Source: Coprinus comatus (lineage: Eukaryota > Basidiomycota > Agaricomycetes > Agaricales > Agaricaceae). From it: a DNA stretch of 64,000 bases. The notes beneath the pieces are model-generated. The model searched no databases. It was not told where the DNA came from and worked only from the letters and a program-made list of their open reading frames with translations. The translations under genes were made by a program, and so were the position numbers. Location of the stretch: contig JAWPGT010000074.1 in the NCBI GenBank assembly GCA_034638255.1, positions 47,691 through 111,690 on the forward strand, given 5' to 3'. Below, piece by piece: positions 1 through 13,854 of the stretch; position 1 is the first letter of the stretch; each line of letters begins with the position of its first letter.

Positions 1-1207
1 TATTACATGGTTCACTTATCAGCTACTTATGGACAATTGACATTGCTTCTTCAGATGGTTCTTGCACAAGACCGCATTGGGGGGAAAGATAACTCGGTTT
101 ATCTGGGATAAAATAGGGGAGAGCTCTGTAGGTCGAACCCCTGATCTGATCTGATCCATGACTTGATATCACCATTAGTTCGACGCGTTTGAAATACCCA
201 AAAATTCGCCTTTGAGAAAGACACATTCACTATTTTGGGGAGTTCGCACCAGTGATGAAGGTGTGGTGAGACCTAACAGCTATCACACCCTGGTTACAAC
301 TGGGAAGATCGATATCATTGCCCCAGCACGTGCTGTGGGTTTTGCACCAGACGGACACTCTATCTTGTTGGATAATGGGCAATTGATTGTTGCAGACACT
401 GTTATTCTCGCTACAGGGTACAAATCATCCTGGACCAGAATATTTACGGGTACGTGACCGTAGGCCCTAAGCTTTCGCAGGCTTGTCTAATAGTAATCAT
501 CAGAAAAAACTGCCGAAGAAATTGGCATAAATCGACATGCACCTACCGATGATACATTCAAGAATGTTTTTACATGGGATTATACGTCTCTTAGTAACCC
601 ACCCAAACAGCATGCTGACAACGGAAAATGGGTCACATCTATATATCGAGGGCTGGTCCCTGCGAAAAATATCCTTCGGCGCGATTTTGTGATTGCCGGT
701 GCTCTGGTAAGAGTCATTTCTTCCTTGTTCATGACTGGATCGGGCTCACACAACAATTCTTTTTTTAATCAAGTTTACTGCCAATCCTGGTTATACTGGA
801 GAAGTAACAGCCCACTGGACTTCGTCGTATTTTCAGGGACATCCTATGCGAATCCCCCAGTCGGTTGAAGAGGCTAAGGTGGAGGCAGAACATGCTGCGG
901 CCTGGATGAGAACTCGATTTCCTAATATGCTTGCCTGGGCGAATGAAAGTTACAGTGGCAGCCTAGACTTCTGGACGTAAGTACGATTCACTGAATATAA
1001 CCTTCCCAGTACTTTCGTTATTGAGCGTTCATCTATAGGTGGCCTCAAGCTGCAGATGATCTCTTAGAAGATATGTATCTTCCAATCCATAGAAGTGGGA
1101 GGAACTGGTTAACGTGGCCGTTCATGCCTATCGATTTGAAGGAGATTACCAACTTAGGGGAGGAGCGTCGACAACGGCGCCTTGAAGCCACCGTTGTTAC
1201 CAAGTAG
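1..1207 (+). CDS. Flavin-containing monooxygenase, C-terminal part (5' end outside window)
   Basis: Likely an FAD/NADPH-dependent monooxygenase of the FMO/Baeyer-Villiger group. The exon from about 179 to 449 reads FWGVRTSDEGVV and then the strand motif ILATGY, which is diagnostic of FMO-type enzymes. Further exons fit at 504-706, 774-976 and 1039-1207, joined by introns with good GT/AG ends. The frame closes with TAG at 1205-1207. Residues such as GYTGEV and MRIPQSVEEA in the last exons fit the C-terminal half of these enzymes. The first 178 bases probably hold an upstream exon and an intron; I cannot fix that border. The FAD-binding GxGxxG motif would lie upstream of the window. Substrate unknown. 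Confidence 0.75.
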
Positions 1208-2486
1208 CCAAGTTAATGTCGTTGCCATAATAATATATTAGGTTTCTGCCGAGTGGATGCTGGCGTAAAATAGCACAATGCCCTAGTGCCAAGATGAGAA
1301 CTACTATTTTTTGAACGTATTGGTCAAGTATCGGTTGAGTCGTACGTTCCAAGTACGATCTGATGTTTTATCGACATCGCCTACGTCCGGGTCACATCCC
1401 ACTGGAGCGACAAAGGGGAGACATATTCATTGTTTGATGGATCGTGCCACAGTAACAATACTATGAGACTCTTGCAATACTCGGTGACGATGTCGAACAT
1501 GAAAAAGAAATATCCAAATAATAACGTGTGAATTTTATCAAAACCGCCTTAAAGCCTCACCACAGCTCACTACCCTCGGTTACGCAGACGTCATCACAAT
1601 TACTACATGCTCAGGAGTTCATCATGGATGACATCTCTAATCTTTCTCTCCCTATATGCTAACATTGCTGCATGAGATAACTATCACCATCGGGCATCCG
1701 GCAACCGCTAATGTCACACTTCATTTTGACTCCACATCTTCTCTTCTCCAACCATGAAAGCTGTGGGCAATGCTTCGAAATAACTTTTATAGAAACACGG
1801 CGGGTCTCTAAAATAACTTATTTGTAGAGACTAGCCTTTCTGGGGTGCATTCATCATGGTGCTTCCAGCGGTCTCAGCGGTGCCCCTACTATCTCCCATC
1901 ACCATGAGGCGTTGTACAGATCTAGCCTCGGGTACACGATCGGTTTTGTCCTATTCCATAGTAGATGAACATGAATAGCAATCTCGACATCTAAACACAA
2001 TAACAAAACCGATTTTGCACAAGAAATACGAGCTGCAAGGGTAGAGCACAGTGAGTTTGCATTCGGTGTCTTCACGGTCATGTATTCCATTTACGAGAAA
2101 ATCATCCCGCTGTGCTACAATACATTCACAACGAGAAGTAACACTTAACCTGATGTCCAGACTCCGCTGTAACACAAACGTGAGCTCTCTTTCAATATTT
2201 TTAACGTCAATGATAAGTAAAAATATAAACATGGGGACAGGAACCACTAAAGTGACATCGAAGTCCTACTTTAGAGCGCATCTGACTTGGTTGCACCATC
2301 GAGACACTGCATCATCACCACGTCTGAAGGGGGGTTCCGCAGTTTAAATGGGCATTACATCTCCGAAGATTCATTCCATTGAATGTTTTGTAAAGCACTG
2401 TCAGTACTCACCTGAATGGAGGTTGCTCAAACCCTTTATAAAGCAGCTTCAAACAAGGTTTTCAGAATTCAAGCCACTCCTTCTTC
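1208..2486. other. Intergenic stretch, no gene supported
   Basis: About 1.3 kb between the monooxygenase stop and the transcription factor start. Short overlapping open frames exist on both strands near 1.9-2.35 kb, but none shows a recognisable motif or a convincing splice structure. It probably holds the 3' UTR of the upstream gene and the promoter of the downstream gene. Confidence 0.5.
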
Positions 2487-5400
2487 ATGACTGAACCTCG
2501 CACTTCTTCAAGACCAATTCAGAGCTGCTTCCAGTGTATGTCTCCCAACCCTGACAATCGCTCCACACACTGATCGTCCCTTTAACTACTAGGCCGTAAG
2601 CGGAAAATCAAATGTTTGTTGACTTAGCACTCCAGAATGCAATTATTGACATTTATCTTTAGGTAGCAAATCTTACCCGTGTACTCCTTGTTTATTGCGC
2701 GGGGAAGGGGAAGCGTGCCGCGAGGTTGACAGAAACTCACTTCAGTAGGTGTGGACTCTTAAGATAGGGTGCTTACTTACGAATCTTCCTCTTAGTGAGC
2801 ACAAAAGAAGTGTTGACCGGCTAGAAGAATTGGTTGACCGTGTTCAAAAGTTAGAGAGTACTATTTCTGTGTTATCAACTAGGGGATCCCCAAGCCAAGA
2901 TACTTCACCCCGGTCTATTCGCAGATGTGAACTTTCGTCCTCTCCTTATTCAAAAAGTCCGAGTCAGAGCCCAAAGAGACCTCTAGGTCGACTCTCACCT
3001 GGGCCAACCGCATCGCGAGACAGTACACCTGCAGAGGAGGCAGTTATCATGCTTGAGGTAATCGTTCATTCAGACCCAGGGGAACATTATTCTTAATGGA
3101 TATTCAGAACGTTGCAATGGGTCACAAGGCTATTAAAGGGCGCACGATGAATAACTTCAACGCTGGGTCCCTGACCGCTCCCTCCAGTGACAGCACGCAA
3201 TACTCATCACATTCATGGTCTCTATTCATGAACTCCCAGCAAGATGTTCTCGGCCATCTTTTAGGCCTACTACCCCCCCAGAATCAAATCCACCTCTTAC
3301 TAAATTTCTATGTGAGTCAACGCTTTTACCCTTTGGTAATTCTTGTATACTTAATAGAATCCCACGATCAGATGCAACATATCAATTGGTATAATAAGGT
3401 GAGTATTCATTAGACTCCTACAACTTTGTTAAATTGAATCTTGTTTAAGGCCATACATGCACCAACTTTTATGGCGGAAGTATGTATGTTAGTATGAAGA
3501 ATTGCAGATGGATTAACCGTTGCTTGTTTCAGGCAAATCTCGTTCTCTCTCACATAGCCCACCAACAATATCATCTCATAAATATTGATTTTCTCGGTGT
3601 TCTCTTCATGATATTATGCCTTTCACTTGATTTCTCTGATGTCAACTTACGAAAGAAGCTCCTCCTTGATAACACTGCTTGCTGCCATTACTCTAGCAAG
3701 TTATACAATGGAGCCCAGGTTTGTTAGGTCATATTAGCCTCGCTACTACTCTAATCAACCCCAATAGGCTTGCCTACAACATACAAACTATACCGCCTCC
3801 CATACGCTTGAACACTTGCAAACTATTCTGTAAGCATAGTGAACAACAACAGACTGCGTAACAAGGCTGATATTCTCGTCTGCTTATAGTTTAATGGGTA
3901 TCTATCAACGGAATCACGATGAAGCCGAGTGAGTTTGAGTCACTCTGTAACCGCGTGTTCTAATAGCATTTCAGCTCACATTGGGCGATGACCGGTACCG
4001 CAATCAAAGTGGGTCAACCAGTATTATTTACTCCCATCTCAGGCTAAATTCAAGTCCAGATTGCTCAAAATCTTGGAATGTCGCGCCTTGGAAGCGAGAC
4101 AGGCACTCGGGAATACCCTCCGGAGTGGCGATCTAGTATTAAAAGGGAGATTGCCCGTCGTATATGGTGGTGCTTGGTACTTACTTTTCACGTTACTTGA
4201 CTACCGTGAAGCTAAAATTATCCTAGGTTTTTGATGATTGGTCTCACGCAATGGCCCATCAAGGAACATACTCCATCCATCCTTCACAAAACCACACATC
4301 ACTTCCTGCAAATCTAGATGACATAGACTTGATGGAGACAGACATTGTTCAGTCTAAGCCCCTCAATGTTTACACGGTAAGTATCTAGAGCCTTGGCTTT
4401 AGTAAACAGAACTCATTCCATTTAGGAAATGTCGTCGGTACTATATAGGCTGAGGCTTGTCGAACTTTATCGTCAGACTATTGATGAGGTTAACCTTGGA
4501 GGACATCAACTGGACTTTGCGCTTGAAATGGAGGACAAAATAAACAAAGTGATTAGCGACATGAAGTTCTATTTTAAGATGGTAGACGACATTCAGAATC
4601 ATGTCCAGCTCTCGCGCTCAAGGGAAGTCGTGACAATGGAGCGAATGTTGTGTCAAATGATGGCTCAGACTCGTTTGCTTCGTCTTCACCGGCCATTCCT
4701 ATTCCGAGGGTACCATGACAAACGATATGTAAGTAGAATCAATCACTGCAAACAATATTCTCTGTGCTAATGTGGCTCTTAGGCCCATTCCCGTGATCAA
4801 TGCATTGTATCCGCTCAAACTATTCTACAATGCCTATCAGCGAGTCCAAAACCCGAAATGTTCCTTCGTTGGTGGATTGTGATCTTTTACTGTTTCACAG
4901 CAGTAAGTAATCAGTTTATCAGATCTGGGTAAAGGAATTAAACTCGCTATTTCATAGGTTATCATTCTAATCATTGACCTCTGCTATTTGCATCTCTATG
5001 GCACGGAGATTCAAATTAAAGACCGCACAAAAGAGATACAGGAAGCACTGAACCTCTTCCAGTGAGACATTAACATTGCGAGGAATGCCGTATACTCAAC
5101 AACCTCATAGATCCACCACCAACACTTCCGGCATTGTTCATAACGCTCGTGATCTCCTTGACAATCTCTTAGGTGCGTCACACGTAATCTACTATTAATA
5201 GCTCACTAACATCCTACCAGAGGTTGAGGCAACCATGTTCTCGGCGGATACTAATAATAAATTCTCCTCGGATGTCACATATTTTGAGGAGGTTGTCAAA
5301 CGAATAATAGTACGTCATAACATTCTCATTCTGTTGGTGTTATCTAACATTTCCAAAGATGGATGTTGCAAATGGAAGGAGTTCCAATACTGCGTCCCAA

Positions 5401-5637
5401 ATATTTCCACTCGGGGAATTTATACCATTTGATTGGATTGCTACGACAACGCCTCCCGCGAAACCGTCGGCGACTTCAGAGCCTCTTGACTTTCTTGACA
5501 TGAGCAAAATAACACATAGCACACTGATGGCCTCAGATGCAGCGCTTTTTAACAGTATTGGGATGCAGTTTGGTGAGGCGAGTGTAACCGAGCTACCCGA
5601 TTTTCTTCATACCGAACACTCAGTCTTTTTTTCTTGA
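2487..5637 (+). CDS. Zn2Cys6 fungal-specific transcription factor
   Basis: Probable nuclear binuclear-zinc-cluster regulator. Exons 2487-2535, 2593-2613 and 2663-2744 join to give the spacing C-x2-C-x6-C-x5-C-x2-C-x8-C, with the basic core RKRKIKC; three tiny exons thus build the zinc cluster. The exon from 2796 gives a coiled-coil-like stretch (VDRLEELVDRVQKLES), typical of the dimerisation region after the cluster. Later exons read MQHINWYNKAIHAPTF and AQNLGMSRLGSE followed by RRIWWCLVFDDW, matching the middle-homology (Fungal_trans) domain. The last exon, from about 5359, ends LPDFLHTEHSVFFS with TGA at 5635-5637. The gene is very intron-rich (at least 14 introns); several inner borders are my best fit. 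Targets cannot be told from sequence. Confidence 0.82.
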
Positions 5638-8600
5638 GTGTTTCAACTCATGGACTTTATTATGATTAATTCATGACTTTTATGTATCTTATGTATTAGA
5701 GACTCGTTACCTTTGTGACTTAATGTAGCAAAATATTTATTATAGTACATTTTTTCAATTATCTATGGTATTACAGTATATCAACGATTGTTCGAGTATT
5801 TAGTTAAATGGTAACATAATGAAGTATTCCATGTTACACGGATCAAATGATTTTCCTAATAAGACTGGGAACAAGCTTATACCGAGAATCCCAAGTAAGA
5901 TCCTCGTGGAATCGACTTGTATTCAGTCTTTAATCCCTTGAGCCACGCCGGACAAGGACCAATAACACAAACATATATGTACAATTAAATTGACACTCAT
6001 CAGAGTTCCCATAAACTGCGGTGATTTGAACAGTTGTACTTAATCCGCTCAACTCGAGAGAAGTCGAAGAAAAGGCCGGATTTAGCCTCTAGGAGATTGG
6101 ATACATCACAATAAGAGCGCCGTCAGAGACTATATTAAGGGATAAAGGAGGCCGTACTGAATTCGAGCTTACATACAAAACGTGAATAAGCTTTTAAGAA
6201 GAGATTGGCTGTTCAATGGGTTTCTAACAGCTCGGGGGCAGCGGGCACCAATTGTCCAAATTTCAGGACATGAAACTGGAATGAGTGATAAAATGAAATA
6301 TCTGACAAATCGCAAGGGAGTGATGGCCGCATTTACGCTGGGTAGTGGAAATAAAATAACCATGGATTGTTATGTTGGCACATTCGGAGCCATTTCAACA
6401 GGGACTCAAAGTTGTAGGATGCCATTTCCGTTGCCTGCGGAATTAATATTTGTGTAAAATCTGTTGTTTTTAAGTTCTTTTATGGTCTCGACCGAGTCGC
6501 GAACGTGTTTATCCATCTACGGTTGCCACAAGTCCATACTGTCGCATATTCAGAACCTCAATTAGGAGGTCACAACAAGATTCGGCTACTATCACTGTCA
6601 TTGAAATGTTTCGTAGCATGATGCTGAGTGGATACACATTTACCGGTGTTTTCGATTCAACTTTAAGGTTATGAGTGTCACGCTTTCACGTTAATATTCT
6701 TAATTCTTTTGCAATGCAACTTATTGAAATCATTTTAAAGAATTACAACAAGCTCTTTTCGGTTATCAATACAGTGTATAACCCCGATTCTATATATTAT
6801 TCCTTAACACAAAACCAACATATTATGTCTTATCAATAGGGGCTGAGCGTTTCGTATCATGAATTAAAGATAGGATATCGAATCAATTGAGATTAGATCA
6901 AATGGATTATCTCTGGAGAGCAACAACTCGTTATCAATGTCAAGGTCAAACTTATACATATACACATATAATAATACTCATCAAACACTTTGCGGTCCGT
7001 GGATATAGAGCCATGTAACTTGGCCGCTGATTCTAAGAATAATTGAATGTATGCTGTCATGTCTAAGTGAGGCGCAGAACATGGTTACTGACTCTTGAAA
7101 GCTTGAGAAAATATGTGACCGATATTCAAGATTGTCGACCATTAGTGGCGTCGTGCGTGTAGCTATGTTTCTCAATACTCCACGATATCAGGGGATTCTG
7201 TGTTGTATAGTGCATAGCACATAATAATCGGCCGGTTCCTAAGAACACATGTAGTTGACTGAGACATTAATGCATGCTTTACTAGTACTATTATAAATGT
7301 GGGGGCCATCCAAGAAGCGTTGGGGATTCTGTGATAGGAATAACGCGTGCCACACATTCACATTACTATCTTCTACTCAGGCTTCGACACCACAAGAATC
7401 TACCCATGCGGCGAATTGTCGGTGTTTATCAAATAAAGTAGTATCTTTAAGATGTTGAGTGTCAGTAAGTTGGGGTAGGTGAGGGGGTTTCTGTCATCGT
7501 GTATAGGCGATTACGATATGAAGCTAGAATGAATGATGATGATTTTTAATCTTACAAGAAGAGTTTGAGAATAGTAAACGTAATTCATCTGCAAGAAGTT
7601 TATCATGTTTTATGAGTCAGTTATATCACGGCAAGCTCATGGTAGTTTCATAAACGGAGTAGACGGAAGTGCTAAACTTAGCTGATCGAGACTTTCATGG
7701 GAAGCGGAATGAAGAGGTTTTCAAAATCGTCATCATCACATATGTTAAGTGTAAGCAGAGACGATACCAATGCTACAAATAAAGTTAGAATCTCAATAGA
7801 GTAAGATCTAGACAGGATTTACGCTGGGTAGTAGCATTATCATATACCACTGACATAGTGCTATTGTAGCTGCTACACGTTTGGACAACAAAGCAGCATC
7901 ATTACATACTGACATTGTGACCGTAGAAGCTGACTTAAGCTTTAGGATGTAAGAGGGTCCTCTCATAGCCACTGCGATTACCAGCGCCCACTGTTCTGGC
8001 GCTGTACCACAAATCCATACAGTGTGCAATGGTTGCGGCGTGGTATGATCGGATTAGATAGTGATATAGGGGATGCAGTACATCTCGGGTTTTTCTGTTA
8101 CATATCGTTTGACAGTGTATATATGTAGGTTATGACTCTCGGCTCGTCTGAGTTGTAACACAAATGTGCCACTGAGTGTTTTTTATCTTGCACCCGGTGA
8201 CCCGAGCACAAATACTTCGATCAGACGGAGTCTCGAGTGGAACGTCATTCATTTCATTAATGATGTGGACCCTGTAGATACCTGCCTCCTCCGGGATAAA
8301 CTGGGATTGCAACGATATCCCCTTGTCTTAAACGCCCCTTATCTATTAATAGTACTACCGATATTTTGGATCATAATGGATGTTGATTTCTAATGAACCT
8401 CGTTCCCTATTCCTCCACATGGGCATGTCATGGTTTGGTTTCAAAAGCATTATAGAATTGAAGAGGAAATTAGAGAAAAATTTATTGTAAAAAAAATCTA
8501 CACATTTGATGGAGGGGATTAGATCATGTAAATAATTGGGATTACGACGGCAAGTCTTCAAAAAGAAGTTGATACGGAATCAGGGGGCTGAAGGTATTCT

Positions 8601-10838
8601 ACACTGACGTTGTCCAGTATGCTCTGTGGATGCTGATATCGAAGGGTAGTATTGGATTAGTACAAACTTCGGACCTCGAACTTTTTGTCCTAGTACATAA
8701 ACGGAACCGAGGAACTCTTATCCATCATACATCATTGCATTTACACGACGTTTGTTCCTGAGGCATAAAAATCTGGGCACCTCTGGGCACTGAGGTCCAC
8801 TTAGTGTACGGGGATTGGTATTACTATAATAGTTTTCTATACTTGGCGGATGAATCAGATAAAAATCATGATGCAGTAATGTAACGTCCTTACCGATCGT
8901 ACTATCGTCAATTACAGTAGTACATATCATATTTCGCTTCGCTTAAGTCTTTAACTATTTTTTCTTGGGTGTACTGTAGATGTGGGTACTACGCCATTGA
9001 TTGAAATGAAAGTTAATGAAAGTTAATTTCAGTTTGGTGATAGTTGGGTTTACCAGGTTCCATGTCAGGCAACAAAACCTTTTCGAACAAACTGGTAAAG
9101 TACGTGTATGTTAGCAGATTTCTGTACTAGATAAGTGGCGCTACGGAGATAAATACTAATGGGCTGAATACACGAACTCAGCGCTTAGAAAATGATAGTA
9201 CCGGTTACTAACGAAGGCTTGAGAGAATACTATGATGGTGATGATGTTATTAGTCGAAGAAGAAAGTAGAAAGATAACTAGTACACCATAGTACCGCCAA
9301 ACTTTCTGGGTTCTTGTCGATCACCTCTGAATGACAATGTCTCCCAGTGCCCAAGGTCTTGACTGAGTGCACAATTATCCGCATGACTATCCGTTAACCA
9401 ATGATGTAGTAAGATGTTTCTCTGCTATTCGTTACTATCAAGCATGATTGAAATGGTTTCTTGTGCTATCTGGCGCTGGTTCAAACTTTTAACTTAAACT
9501 TTAAACTTGTAAGCGCGCGGCTTACAACTGATTATGTTTAGAACATGACGGAGATGGCGAAGACGAAACAATAAAGACATGAAGACATGAGCAAAAAACT
9601 ATAATATATAAAGCACGACCGTACATTAGTAGACTTCAAACTTCCTTGTTCCTGGGTTCAGTGTTTCTCCTGGTGTGTCTAGTAAAAAAACTAGTGCTTC
9701 TTGTCGTCTGTATAAGACTCTTTTAAATTTGTAAATTGTTAAAATGCGAGTTATTAAGGTCATCGAAGAAGCCACAGGTTTCTTTTTGAACGTACCAACA
9801 TTAAATGTAAGATGAGAAATGAGGTGAGTGCTCGGAGGGGAGATAAAATTGAAATTTGCATGAGGAGATTCTCCTCTTTGAGTGTAATAAGACATGTAGT
9901 CCTGCATACAAGTCGTACATTGGATGTATTGTACTACAATCTACTACGAAGCTCGTACTAGATTAAGTGAGTAGGAATATTAGATGCGAGGGTGTAGAGA
10001 GTACAAGAGTCGTATATAAGAAGGCTTTTCTTTTGGCATGTCCTTTCGGTCTAGATATGGACATAAAACCAAAATAAATAAATCCGGATCTAAATCACTT
10101 TATGTTGTGAGATAGTGTTGATATGTATGGGTCCAATAAACCTCTTCAAGCTACCTACCATTCAGTGAAACGGAGAATATTATAATGATCATAATGATTC
10201 GTTACATATTTATCAAGAAAATTCAGAGTACAGGTTAGCAAAATAATCGACCGATAATTTGAATGCGATACAGATGCTAGTAGTTCTACTACTTTTTTTT
10301 TTGCTGTACATAGTAATGATTGTATTTTTGGATTATTTTACTAGTATTTACTCCACTGTGTAGGTGTAGTGATCTACACTGCAATTTTTATGAATATTAG
10401 AGGCGATGCGGCCTTTTTTCGTAACTTTGTTGTAGAGTACGGGTCGGACTCATTTACTACCCTGAAGTTTGAGAATTTTGTTTCAGGATAAATCAACGTG
10501 ACAAGTTGGATTCATGTTTGTTACTCGATTAATATCCGAGTCGGCTGTAGATTTTTTGAATAAATACTAGATATACTGCGATTTGCACTGCGGCCTGTAG
10601 ACTGCTTTGTCTGAGATCTGACTCCTGGGCGTCGAGCCGTAAGTTGGGGGGGGGGGTTTTCTATGTACGCGTTGTGATTGGACCATGTGACCCTTGCTGA
10701 TAAAATTAAAGTGCAAGTTTATCGTGAGAAAAACCAGAGTGAACGACATTACCAAACGTTAACAAACACGAAATCCGCAAAACCCCGTTGGCCAGCTATA
10801 CGTTTTGGAGGAACAAAACGAGCACATAGCACGAAAGA
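5638..10838. other. 5.2-kb AT-rich stretch without supportable genes
   Basis: I see only short, mutually shadowing frames here (for example near 6182-6457, 8166-8393, 8718-8930 and 9626-9907), none with a family motif or a clean exon chain. A 10-base poly-G run lies near 10646-10655. A 15-base word (TTTACGCTGGGTAGT) occurs near 6331 and 7819, but the flanks do not match. Decayed or multi-exon genes of unknown families cannot be excluded. Confidence 0.45.
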
Positions 10839-12672
10839 ATGTTCAAGGCTTCCACTCCGGCAGTCTTGAGGTCCTCTGCGTCCATTTCACGTATGTTTCT
10901 TTTAATCATATACGCCAAATTCATTCTTAACTTTGTTGAAATAGAATCCGTCGCAAGGCCATTTCGTGCAAAACTTCGGTCATCGCAACGTTCTTTTGCA
11001 ACAATAGCGGATAATACACCGCCAGTTAGACGTTATGGAGGGTTGAAGGATCAAGATAGAATCTTTACCAATGCATACCTCAGACATGATCATGGAATCA
11101 AGGGAGCACAGGTCCGTCATATATGTTAGTGTCTCTATGTTTCTATTCTCACTTGGGTTTCTCTAGTCAAGAGGTGACTGGCATCGTACCAAAGATATAT
11201 TGCTAAAAGGCGACAGTTGGATCATTCAAACCATTAAAGACTCTGGTCTTCGAGGACGTGGTGGTGCTGGGTTCCCTAGTGGTTTGAAATGGAGTTTCAT
11301 GAACAAACCTGGATGGGAAAAGGATCCTCGTCCTCGTTATCTCGTCATTAACGCTGATGAAGGAGAACCTGGAACTTGCAAGGATCGTGAAATTCTTCGT
11401 GGAGACCCTCACAAGCTATTGAAGGTTGTCTCGTGGCTGGACGCGCTATGAATGCCAGTGCTGCTTACATTTACATTCGTGGTGAATTCTACCAAGAGGC
11501 TTCACATGTTCAACAAGCTATCAATGAAGCTTATGCTACTGGATTTCTTGGAAAGAATGCTTGTGGATCTGGCTATAATTTTGATGTCTATGTTCATCGT
11601 GGTGCTGGAGCATACATTTGTGGAGAGGAAACAGCGTTGATTGAAAGTATTGAAGGAAAACAGGGTAAACCTCGTCTGAAACCACCCTTCCCCGCAGATG
11701 TTGGTCTTTTTGGTTGCCCTACCACCGTAGCAAACGTCGAAACTGTCGCTGTCGCTCCTACCATTTGTCGTCGTGGTTCTAGCTGGTTCGCTGGCTTTGG
11801 TCGCGAGAGAAATTCTGGAACAAAGTTGTTCTGTATCAGTGGTCACGTTAATAACCCTTGTGTTGTTGAAGAGGAGATGAGTATTCCGTTGAAGGAGCTG
11901 ATTGAAAAGCATTGTGGTGGTGTTAGAGGTGGTTGGGATAATCTTCTTGGTATCGTTCCAGGAGGTTCTAGTGTCCCTGTTTTGCCCATTAACATGTGTG
12001 CTGAAGTTTTGTGAGTTGATTCCCTCACTATGATTCGTATCAATCTTACTGAATATATGCCTCCATAGGATGGATTACGATTCACTTAGGGATGCTCAAT
12101 CTGGTCTCGGAACGGGTGCTGTCATCGTTATGGATAAGAGCACCGATATCATCTCTGCTATTGCTCGTTTCTCTCAGGTACGTTTTGCTGAGTGAAAAAA
12201 AAACACGCATATATTCAAACGTTTGTCAATATCATAGTTCTATAAACACGAATCGTGTGGTCAATGCACACCTTGTAGAGAAGGAACGACTTGGATGGCA
12301 AAGATGATGGATCGTCTAGTTGAAGGACGTGGTCATCAACGTGAAATTGACATGTTACTTGAATTAACGTAAGCCAACAAACTCCTTTCACATTCTATTT
12401 TCTCTTAATAATATAAATATAGAAAACAAGTGGAAGGAAGAACGATTTGTGCATTGGGAGATGCAGCTGCTTGGCCAATTCAAGGTCTTATGAGACATTT
12501 TAGACCGTTAGTGGAACAGAGAATTGCAGAATTCCAAGCTAAGAATGGTCATGTTGGATTTGGTGGTCATTTGGTTAGGGATATTCAGGATGAGAGTTTG
12601 GCTGTTCCTGATAATTTGGGTTTGGTTCCTGGGCCTGGAGTTGCTCAATCTCAGCCTGAGGTTAGTGCGTAG
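10839..12672 (+). CDS. NDUFV1: NADH:ubiquinone oxidoreductase 51-kDa subunit (complex I, FMN/4Fe-4S), frameshifted
   Basis: Mitochondrial complex I flavoprotein subunit that oxidises NADH through FMN and passes electrons to a 4Fe-4S cluster. Exons: 10839-10890, 10945-11111, 11167-12010, 12069-12177, 12238-12368 and 12423-12672. A basic, Ser-rich N-terminus ([11 protein letters not shown]) fits a mitochondrial presequence. Family motifs seen: [45 protein letters not shown] and the cluster ligands [12 protein letters not shown] plus CALGD. Oddity: after DPHKL at about 11415-11421 one base is missing. The frame jumps before the expected [12 protein letters not shown], so exon 3 is broken as written. 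Because the gene is usually essential for complex I and everything else is intact, an assembly indel is more likely than a true null allele. A decayed copy of the 3' end lies at 17.4-17.76 kb. Confidence 0.93.
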
Positions 12673-13105
12673 AGAGTTATTTTTGGTGTTGTTTGTTGTT
12701 GGTTGTGGTGTTTAATAGAAATGTTTTTGATTCTCTCTCTTTTCTTTTTCTTTTTTTTGTGGTGTGCCGGTGATGGTCTTTAAGAAACGTCAACGTACTG
12801 GGAAAATTCGTGATGGAGTTGGTGGAACCGTCGGATCATTCTCTTGTGTGTTCCTATCAGTTCTTGGTTCCAGTTATGACCTCTTCCTTCTGTCCGAATA
12901 GTAGCCTACGTATCATCCTTAATACCTAAGGAAAAATGGAAATGACCAGTTTTCTCTCACAAGTTCTTCATAAGAGATCGACTCGATACATAGATAAACT
13001 AAGAACGGAAATGGTTTGGTAGAGTGTGTAGTAGTACTAGTAACGAGTTTTTTGCGACGAGAGACGTCACGTACTAATAACGACGAGTAGCTTTGGATAT
13101 AAATG

Positions 13106-13142
<37 letters not shown>

Positions 13143-13854
13143 AGAGAGTTTTAAAAGGTAGCTCGTGAACGTCCAGAAGATAGTGTATATCCGAAATTCC
13201 CAAGTGAATGACTCGGACCCCATCCACGGGGTTCGAAGATGGTATCGGGGATTCGACAATAGCGTTCAAGAAAGCTGACATTGTTGGGAAACAAATTCTT
13301 ACTTTGTTTAAAATGAAATGGCAGAATGAGACCCCGGTTTTGTGTCCATCCCTAACGTTAAAGTGTGGAAATGGGATTATGGAACGATGAGTTGATGTTT
13401 CCGACAAATAGCCCCCGTCATCTAACTTGAGTCAGATTGCAAGAGGGAAGTCCATATACACCCTCCTTGTTCACCATTCTGTAACTCTCATTGGTGACAT
13501 GGTAGTTAGGGAGTTCGTTCAGGAGGTGATCGGCAGCGGCGTGGATGAGGTTCATCTGGAACTCCGATCCAGTAATGATTGTGAGGTCGAACATAGATGG
13601 TTGGGACAAAATGGACATAAGCCAACGTGTCCTCGGCGAAAATGACGAATGGAATTCCAGTGGACTCCGGTACCCTGCTGTGCAGGAACGGGGGGTTTGT
13701 CATAAAAGTGAAGCATTGTAGTGGTTAAGAACACGGCTGTGTGCGGAAACAGGAGAAGATTCATCAATACGGTGTAGGATATACGATCGAGAACGAGAAA
13801 AGACGATACATTGACTTTGAATTTTTCCCACACCCTCTATAATATATACTCGAA
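12673..13854. other. Spacer between NDUFV1 and the minus-strand HNH gene
   Basis: About 1.2 kb holding the NDUFV1 3' flank, a (GA)n microsatellite and unassigned sequence. A long minus-strand frame at 12919-13407 runs through the microsatellite as Leu-Ser repeats and is likely an artefact. A minus-strand stretch at 13418-13618 (with FDLTIITGSEFQMN) looks somewhat protein-like, but I do not recognise it; it may be a relic. Confidence 0.4.
13109..13139. repeat. (GA)n microsatellite, about 15 units
   Basis: An uninterrupted run of GA dinucleotides seen directly in the sequence. It lies in the spacer downstream of NDUFV1. Confidence 0.95.

Noticed and set aside
3312..3371. Earlier acceptor in the Zn2Cys6 gene (after TTAATAG)
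   Set aside because: It gives the wrong frame; the acceptor at 3371 restores the MQHINWYNKAIHAPTF block.
6331..7833. Shared 15-mer TTTACGCTGGGTAGT as a dispersed repeat
   Set aside because: No similarity extends beyond the word on either side; chance or a very old remnant.
12919..13407. 162-codon minus-strand frame with Leu-Ser repeats
   Set aside because: The repeats are the (GA)n microsatellite read in antisense; the rest shows no motif.
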